Assembly: GCA_003167015.1 (NCBI GenBank)
Contig: PMUF01000281.1
Location: 1 to 18,808, forward strand
DNA: 18,808 nt
Direction: 5' to 3'
From: Chitinophagaceae bacterium
GTDB taxonomy: Bacteria; Bacteroidota; Bacteroidia; Chitinophagales; Chitinophagaceae
Both the position numbers and the translations under genes were made by a program. The notes beneath the pieces were generated by a model. That model worked only from the letters and a program-made list of their open reading frames with translations, had not been told where the DNA came from and did not search any database. Below are positions 15,026-18,808 of this stretch, one piece after another (the stretch's first letter is position 1; every line of letters begins with the position of its first letter).

Positions 15026-16408
15026 TCACTTCTTAATAAAGGTCCTTATCGCCTGATAGTTGGTGCCCATTACCTGGATAAAATAGCTGCCGGCCACAAG
15101 TCCGCTAACATCAAGGGGTTGATTCCAGGCTCCTGCCGGTTTCTGGAAGATCCAGGTCCGCATCGTTTTCCCTTGTACATCGAGGAGTCGTATTTCCAAC
15201 GAGCCGGATATGCTGCCGTTTAATTCCAGGTATACCGTGGCGTCTGCCGGGTTGGGGCTCAACTGAAATGCCGCCGTTGACTGGCCTACGAAGACTTCAC
15301 AGATAGAAGAATAGGTGGTCGTACCGTCCAGGTCCACCTGTGCGAGCCGGTAATAGTCCGGGCCGGTAAGCGGATGTTGGTCCGTATAGGTGTAGGAGTG
15401 GCCATTCTCCGCATCGGTAGCCGCGGCCACCGTGTCGATGGCAGAGAACTGCTGGCCATCGGATGAGCGTTGGATCAGGAAATAATGGTTATTCTCTTCG
15501 AACGTCGTGGTCCAGTTCAGCAGTGTTTGCGCGGGAGTGCCCGACGACAATGTCGCGGTAAAATCGGCTAATTTTATCGGCAGCGGTGTGGTAGGCGATG
15601 ATGCTTTACTAAATTGAAGTAGATACTGATACAGATTCAAGCCATTGTGCAAATTGGTTGTGGGATCATACGTAATGGTCCAACCTCCATGCCCCGACGC
15701 GTTATAGATCGTATCAAGGGCGGGGGGATTGATCTTGGGCGTCACACTGTTGATAATATTGATATCATCTACTGTTAACTGGGAATTCACCGTGGGGTCG
15801 TTCAGGTTAGCCGCGGCAAAAACCGCGACGTTGTTCTGCTGAAGCACCTGGGCTCCATAGCTTCCTGTATACATCAGGCCTCCCGCGATGGGTACGATGC
15901 CCGCCAGCTTTTGCGCGTGTCCGTTTTCGGGCGCATAGGACCAGACTGCCGAACCGCCCATGCTCAGCCCTGTAAGATAAACGCGATTCGTATCGACCCG
16001 GTAATTGGCAATAGCATAATCGATGACATCACCTACATCGGCATCAGTAGGCCATGCCACGAATTGCGGTGAGATGACGATAAATGAAAAAGTCTGACCA
16101 TTGACCGTAAAGCTGGTGGGGAACAAGCCCTCGGAGATAAGATCGGGAGGACTGCCATCGTCTAGTATGTTGGGCAGGTCTGTTGTGCCGTTCCCTAACT
16201 CGCCTGATCCATGTAAGAATACGAGTAACGGATATTTTGTGGTCCCCGAAGAATAACCGGCCGGCAAATATTCGTAAAAACCATTGCTGTTGGGACCGGT
16301 GGCAATATACCGGGCTGTCTGAACCTGCGCATAAGCGGATATAACGAGGTAGGTGCTGCAGAAAAAGCATAGGATTCCTGCGAGGCAAAATTTGTAAAAT
16401 TTCCTCAT
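15026..16408 (-). CDS. Secreted alpha/beta hydrolase (esterase-like) with T9SS type A sorting domain
   Basis: 460 residues. Signal peptide about 1-27 (cleavage near AYA-QVQ). Residues about 30-270 form an alpha/beta hydrolase of the poly(3-hydroxybutyrate) depolymerase/feruloyl-esterase-like type: oxyanion motif HGSGE (66-70), nucleophile Ser149 in GLSMGGSA, likely Asp204 in NDPTV and His240 in ASGHGGW. Residues about 280-372 are one beta-sandwich repeat. Residues about 380-460 are a T9SS type A C-terminal sorting domain (LSPNPADATVYLEL, LLDVQGKTMR, DVSGLVAGSYFIQV, basic end FIKK), so the protein should be exported by Sec and then secreted or surface-anchored by the GldKLMN machine. The substrate is unknown. 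The downstream gene is a longer paralogue in the same orientation. Confidence 0.92.
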   Translation of the reverse strand: MRKFYKFCLAGILCFFCSTYLVISAYAQVQTARYIATGPNSNGFYEYLPAGYSSGTTKYPLLVFLHGSGELGNGTTDLPNILDDGSPPDLISEGLFPTSFTVNGQTFSFIVISPQFVAWPTDADVGDVIDYAIANYRVDTNRVYLTGLSMGGSAVWSYAPENGHAQKLAGIVPIAGGLMYTGSYGAQVLQQNNVAVFAAANLNDPTVNSQLTVDDINIINSVTPKINPPALDTIYNASGHGGWTITYDPTTNLHNGLNLYQYLLQFSKASSPTTPLPIKLADFTATLSSGTPAQTLLNWTTTFEENNHYFLIQRSSDGQQFSAIDTVAAATDAENGHSYTYTDQHPLTGPDYYRLAQVDLDGTTTYSSICEVFVGQSTAAFQLSPNPADATVYLELNGSISGSLEIRLLDVQGKTMRTWIFQKPAGAWNQPLDVSGLVAGSYFIQVMGTNYQAIRTFIKK

Positions 16409-16603
16409 AAGGGTCTTGGTTGTTGGTTGTCAATAAAAATGGAAGATCACACGGCAAGTGCGGGCGTAAAGCTTGAATTATCGAGAAAAGGGTAGTGGAG
16501 GACTCTACAGTTTCGGATAAAATGGGGACTTATCATCAAGCCAAGATTATGCCAAATGCAATCGTAGACACATTATATTTCTTTAAACCTTCATTCTTTG
16601 TTA

Positions 16604-16636
16604 TACCGGCTGGCCTGTTTTTCAAGCCAGCCGGTA
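16604..16636 (-). terminator. Terminator hairpin after isocitrate dehydrogenase
   Basis: An 11-bp perfect inverted repeat (TACCGGCTGGC at 16604-16614, complement at 16626-16636) with an 11-base loop begins 7 bases after the icd stop on the minus strand. No T-tract follows, so it may act as a weak terminator or as a 3'-end stabiliser. The remaining 195 bases up to the hydrolase start (16409-16603) show no gene and no convincing promoter. Confidence 0.6.
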
Positions 16637-16642
16637 AATATA

Positions 16643-18094
16643 TTATTGCCCCTGTGCCAGGGAATATGCCCGTTTATCCCCCAGCAGGTTCAGCAGCTCC
16701 GACGAACAGATCTTAAAGTCGCCGCTGAGGCTGACATAAAGCCCCAACACATCCTGCTGGTTCAGCGGCGAGCCATCGATGCTTTCAAACCGGGCATTGT
16801 ATTGGTTCACCAGGTTGGTGTACACCGAACCTGTTGGCCAGACCTGCGTACCCCGGTTGCTGATATTGACCAGGTTGAATTTTACCCCGGCATGACGCTG
16901 GCATTTTTTGGCTATATATTCAGGCTGCTCCGGGCTCTCGATGAAAAGGTCCACCCCGACGATGGCTTCTTTCTGGGTCTCTTCCGTCACCATCATTTCA
17001 TTACGGGACAGCTTGAATGCCGTCTGGGTGACCGGCATATTCGGAAGGATGGGCCTGGCCATGTGCTGCGGCGTCTGGCCGAAATTGCCGATGATGGTTG
17101 CGGCAAAATCCGTGGTATTAAGGGCCGGGATCTGCCGGTCACCGAAATCCCCTGTGTGGACACCCTGCTCCAGCGTATATAATAAGGCGTTCTCGATGAT
17201 CGCAGCGTTTTCCATCAGTCCCAGGTGGCGCAGCATCTGGATGCCGCTGAGCAACAGGGCCGTTGGGTTGGCGATGTTTTTGCCGGCGATGTCGGGCGCC
17301 GTACCATGTACCGCTTCGAAAATGGCAATATGATCGCCGATATTGGCCGACGGAGCGAATCCCAGTCCACCCACCAGCCCCGCGCAAAGGTCGGAAATGA
17401 TATCCCCCTGCAAATTGGTCAGCACGACCACGTCGAATTCCTGCGGCCGCACCACCAGTTTCATCGCCAGGTCATCAACGATGATGTCATCGGACTTCAG
17501 CTCGGGGTATTCTTTGGCCACCTCCTGAAAACATTCCAGGAAAAGTCCGTCTGTCAGCTTCATGATATTGGCCTTGTGACCGCAGGTGATCCGTCGTGCA
17601 CCCTTCTTCTTGGCCATTTCGAAGGCATATTTGATCACCTGTAGACTGCCTGGCCGGGTAATAAAGCGTCTGCTTAACGCCACATCCTGCGTCAGCATAT
17701 GCTCGATGCCCCCGTAAGTGTCTTCGATATTCTCCCGTACGATGGTGATATCGATGGGAATACCGGCTTTGGAGAATACGGTGTCTACCCCATGAAGGGT
17801 CTGGAAGACCCTTTTGTTGGCATAGGTATTCCATGTCTTGCGGGCAGTGACATTCACGCTCTTTACCCCCTTTCCCTTGGGCGTCTCCATAGGCCCCTTG
17901 AACAAAAGGCCCAGGTCTTCGATGGTCATTTGGGCCTCCGGTGTCATGCCATTGGAAAACCCTTTGTCGAATACCCATTTACCCATATCTACCGTTACAT
18001 ACTCCAATGGAACTTTTCCTGCATAGAAAATGCCCAGTACGGCATCCATGATTTCGGGGCCTATTCCATCCCCTTTTGCGACTGCTATCTTCAT
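16643..18094 (-). CDS. icd: NADP-type isocitrate dehydrogenase with C-terminal extension
   Basis: 483 residues from the ATG at 18094, giving the family-typical start MKIAVAKGDGIGPEIMDAVL. An ATG 24 bases upstream is rejected because a -7 promoter box lies between the two. The enzyme oxidatively decarboxylates isocitrate to 2-oxoglutarate in the TCA cycle. Seen: substrate loop SVNVTARKTWNTYANKR (79-95), IVRENIEDTYGGIEH (118-132), metal and catalytic segments around LTNLQGDIISDLCAGLVGG (225-243), and the cofactor region FEAVHGTAPDIAGKNIANP (259-277). A further region of about 145 residues after the core matches the longer Thermus/Rickettsia-like class. Isopropylmalate dehydrogenase is less likely given this extension and the substrate loop. 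Coenzyme choice is inferred from the family. Confidence 0.93.
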   Translation of the reverse strand: MKIAVAKGDGIGPEIMDAVLGIFYAGKVPLEYVTVDMGKWVFDKGFSNGMTPEAQMTIEDLGLLFKGPMETPKGKGVKSVNVTARKTWNTYANKRVFQTLHGVDTVFSKAGIPIDITIVRENIEDTYGGIEHMLTQDVALSRRFITRPGSLQVIKYAFEMAKKKGARRITCGHKANIMKLTDGLFLECFQEVAKEYPELKSDDIIVDDLAMKLVVRPQEFDVVVLTNLQGDIISDLCAGLVGGLGFAPSANIGDHIAIFEAVHGTAPDIAGKNIANPTALLLSGIQMLRHLGLMENAAIIENALLYTLEQGVHTGDFGDRQIPALNTTDFAATIIGNFGQTPQHMARPILPNMPVTQTAFKLSRNEMMVTEETQKEAIVGVDLFIESPEQPEYIAKKCQRHAGVKFNLVNISNRGTQVWPTGSVYTNLVNQYNARFESIDGSPLNQQDVLGLYVSLSGDFKICSSELLNLLGDKRAYSLAQGQ

Positions 18095-18103
18095 AATTAG
18101 CCG

Positions 18104-18111
18104 CAAAATTA
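18104..18111 (-). promoter_or_regulatory. -7 promoter box of icd; decides the start codon
   Basis: On the minus strand TAATTTTG fits TAnnTTTG fully and ends 9 bases before the ATG at 18094. The alternative ATG at 18118 lies upstream of this box and would not be in the message. The -33 region is poor. A very short leader of a few bases is expected. Confidence 0.45.
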
Positions 18112-18158
18112 CCCCCATTTCGGCCTATTTTGATTAACTTTAGAAAAATTTGGTTAAG

Positions 18159-18545
18159 ATGGCAAACAAGATCTCAGAGGGCATGGAGGTCAGTGTAGAG
18201 ACCTTTTACCAACCAGACTATTCCAACCCTATCTCGGGGGAATATATGTTTGCCTACCGGATCACGATCGAAAATCACAATGGTTTCGCCGTTAAACTAC
18301 AACGCCGTCACTGGCATATCTTCGACAGTAATGGCAGCTACCGTGAAGTGGAAGGAGAAGGTGTCGTAGGGGTACAACCCATCCTGCAGCCCGGCGAAAG
18401 ATATCAGTATGTCAGCGGGTGCAATCTGCGGACGGAAATGGGAAAGATGTACGGCACGTATATCATGGAGAACCTCCACAATAAGAAGACCTTCGAAGTG
18501 AATATTCCCGTTTTTGAAATGATCGTTCCGTTCAAAATGAGTTAA
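18159..18545 (+). CDS. apaG: ApaG domain protein
   Basis: 128 residues from the ATG at 18159; an in-frame TTG 9 bases upstream is less likely. It is an ApaG-family protein of usual length: a single fibronectin-III-like beta-sandwich running from VSVETFYQPDYSNP through FAYRITIENHN and VKLQRRHWHIFDSNG to VVGVQPILQPGERYQYVSGC and the MYGTYIMEN loop. The family has been linked to cobalt/magnesium tolerance in enterics, and the same domain occurs in F-box proteins; the molecular role is unsettled. It is divergent from icd (64 bp between starts). Its TAA stop overlaps the stop of the opposing transporter gene by two bases. Confidence 0.93.
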   Translation: MANKISEGMEVSVETFYQPDYSNPISGEYMFAYRITIENHNGFAVKLQRRHWHIFDSNGSYREVEGEGVVGVQPILQPGERYQYVSGCNLRTEMGKMYGTYIMENLHNKKTFEVNIPVFEMIVPFKMS

Positions 18546-18808
18546 GCCTCGATTGGTTTTGACTTTGCCACCCCCGCCCGGTACAACAGCCAGCCCATGA
18601 TCGCAAAAAAGACGACGCCCAGCAGGTAATACCCTGTTTCTCCCAACCCCGCTTTCATCGCATTTTCGATACTGAGCCGTTCCAGGAAGGACACCACAGC
18701 TGCCGGAATATGCAGAAAGGCAAAGATGACGCCCATCAGGGCTCCACCCGCCACCAGACCGGTGGCAAATAAATTGCCTCTCTCCAGGTCCTCTCCGCCT
18801 TCGGCCAC
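18542..18808 (-). CDS. OPT-family transporter, C-terminal part (5' end outside window)
   Basis: The last 88 residues of a membrane protein; the frame is open to the window edge, so the start lies beyond base 18808. It shows two hydrophobic helices (about residues 12-32 and 58-78 of the fragment) and the segment ERGNLFATGLVAGGALMGVI, which resembles the conserved last part of OPT oligopeptide/metal-chelate transporters. Substrate cannot be judged from this end. The stop codon on the minus strand (18544-18542) overlaps the apaG stop, so the two genes converge without spacer or visible terminator. Confidence 0.75.
   Translation of the reverse strand: MAEGGEDLERGNLFATGLVAGGALMGVIFAFLHIPAAVVSFLERLSIENAMKAGLGETGYYLLGVVFFAIMGWLLYRAGVAKSKPIEA

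Noticed and set aside
16495..16716. 73-residue plus-strand reading frame between the hydrolase and icd
   Set aside because: It crosses the icd terminator hairpin and runs antisense into icd, with no promoter or family match.
1..18808. CRISPR arrays, tRNA or rRNA genes, transposases, attachment sites
   Set aside because: No spaced repeats, cloverleaf-like segments, transposase motifs or flanking direct repeats were seen on either strand.

Overview
The window looks like a chromosomal segment of a Bacteroidota bacterium, most likely in or near the Chitinophagaceae. Four things point there: a gldK-L-M-N type IX secretion/gliding cluster; T9SS C-terminal sorting domains on secreted hydrolases; promoters of the Bacteroidota form TTTG-N19-TAnnTTTG without clear Shine-Dalgarno sites; and an ECF sigma factor paired with a trans-envelope anti-sigma/beta-barrel protein. 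The exact genus cannot be read from the sequence alone.

Layout. 1-4274 (+): the 3' end of gldK, then complete gldL, gldM and gldN, which encode the outer-membrane ring lipoprotein, the inner-membrane motor pair and the ring partner of T9SS. A strong hairpin sits between gldM and gldN and another closes gldN. 4275-4578: a gap that appears to hold a small free-standing RNA gene (palindrome, promoter, two hairpins, T-tract); its terminator can also serve uvrC from the other side. 4579-7037 (-): uvrC preceded by a short lipoprotein gene, 8 bp apart. 7117-9454 (-): an ECF sigma factor and its likely regulator, a 572-residue protein with a cytoplasmic anti-sigma-like segment, one inner-membrane helix, a disordered linker of about 265 residues and a C-terminal outer-membrane barrel. 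9530-11059 (-): gpmI. 11213-12889 (+): a DUF4783-like protein, nadC and a SUI1/YciH-type translation factor. 12907-16408 (-): two tandem secreted alpha/beta hydrolases with T9SS sorting domains. The downstream copy has an in-frame TGA that cuts off its sorting domain. 16643-18094 (-): NADP-type isocitrate dehydrogenase. 18159-18545 (+): apaG. 18542-18808 (-): the 3' end of an OPT-family transporter.

How it fits together. GldK-N build the secretion machine whose substrates carry the type of C-terminal domain seen on the two hydrolases, so both machine and probable cargo are present, although they are not adjacent. The sigma/anti-sigma pair is an envelope-sensing module. The remaining genes are housekeeping: DNA repair, glycolysis, NAD synthesis, the TCA cycle and translation.

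The points most worth a second look are the candidate small RNA at 4387-4505, the dual-membrane anti-sigma protein at 7117-8835, the in-frame stop at 13276-13278, and several -7 boxes that lie almost on top of start codons, which implies leaderless or near-leaderless mRNAs. I saw no tRNA, rRNA, CRISPR array, insertion sequence or prophage gene.
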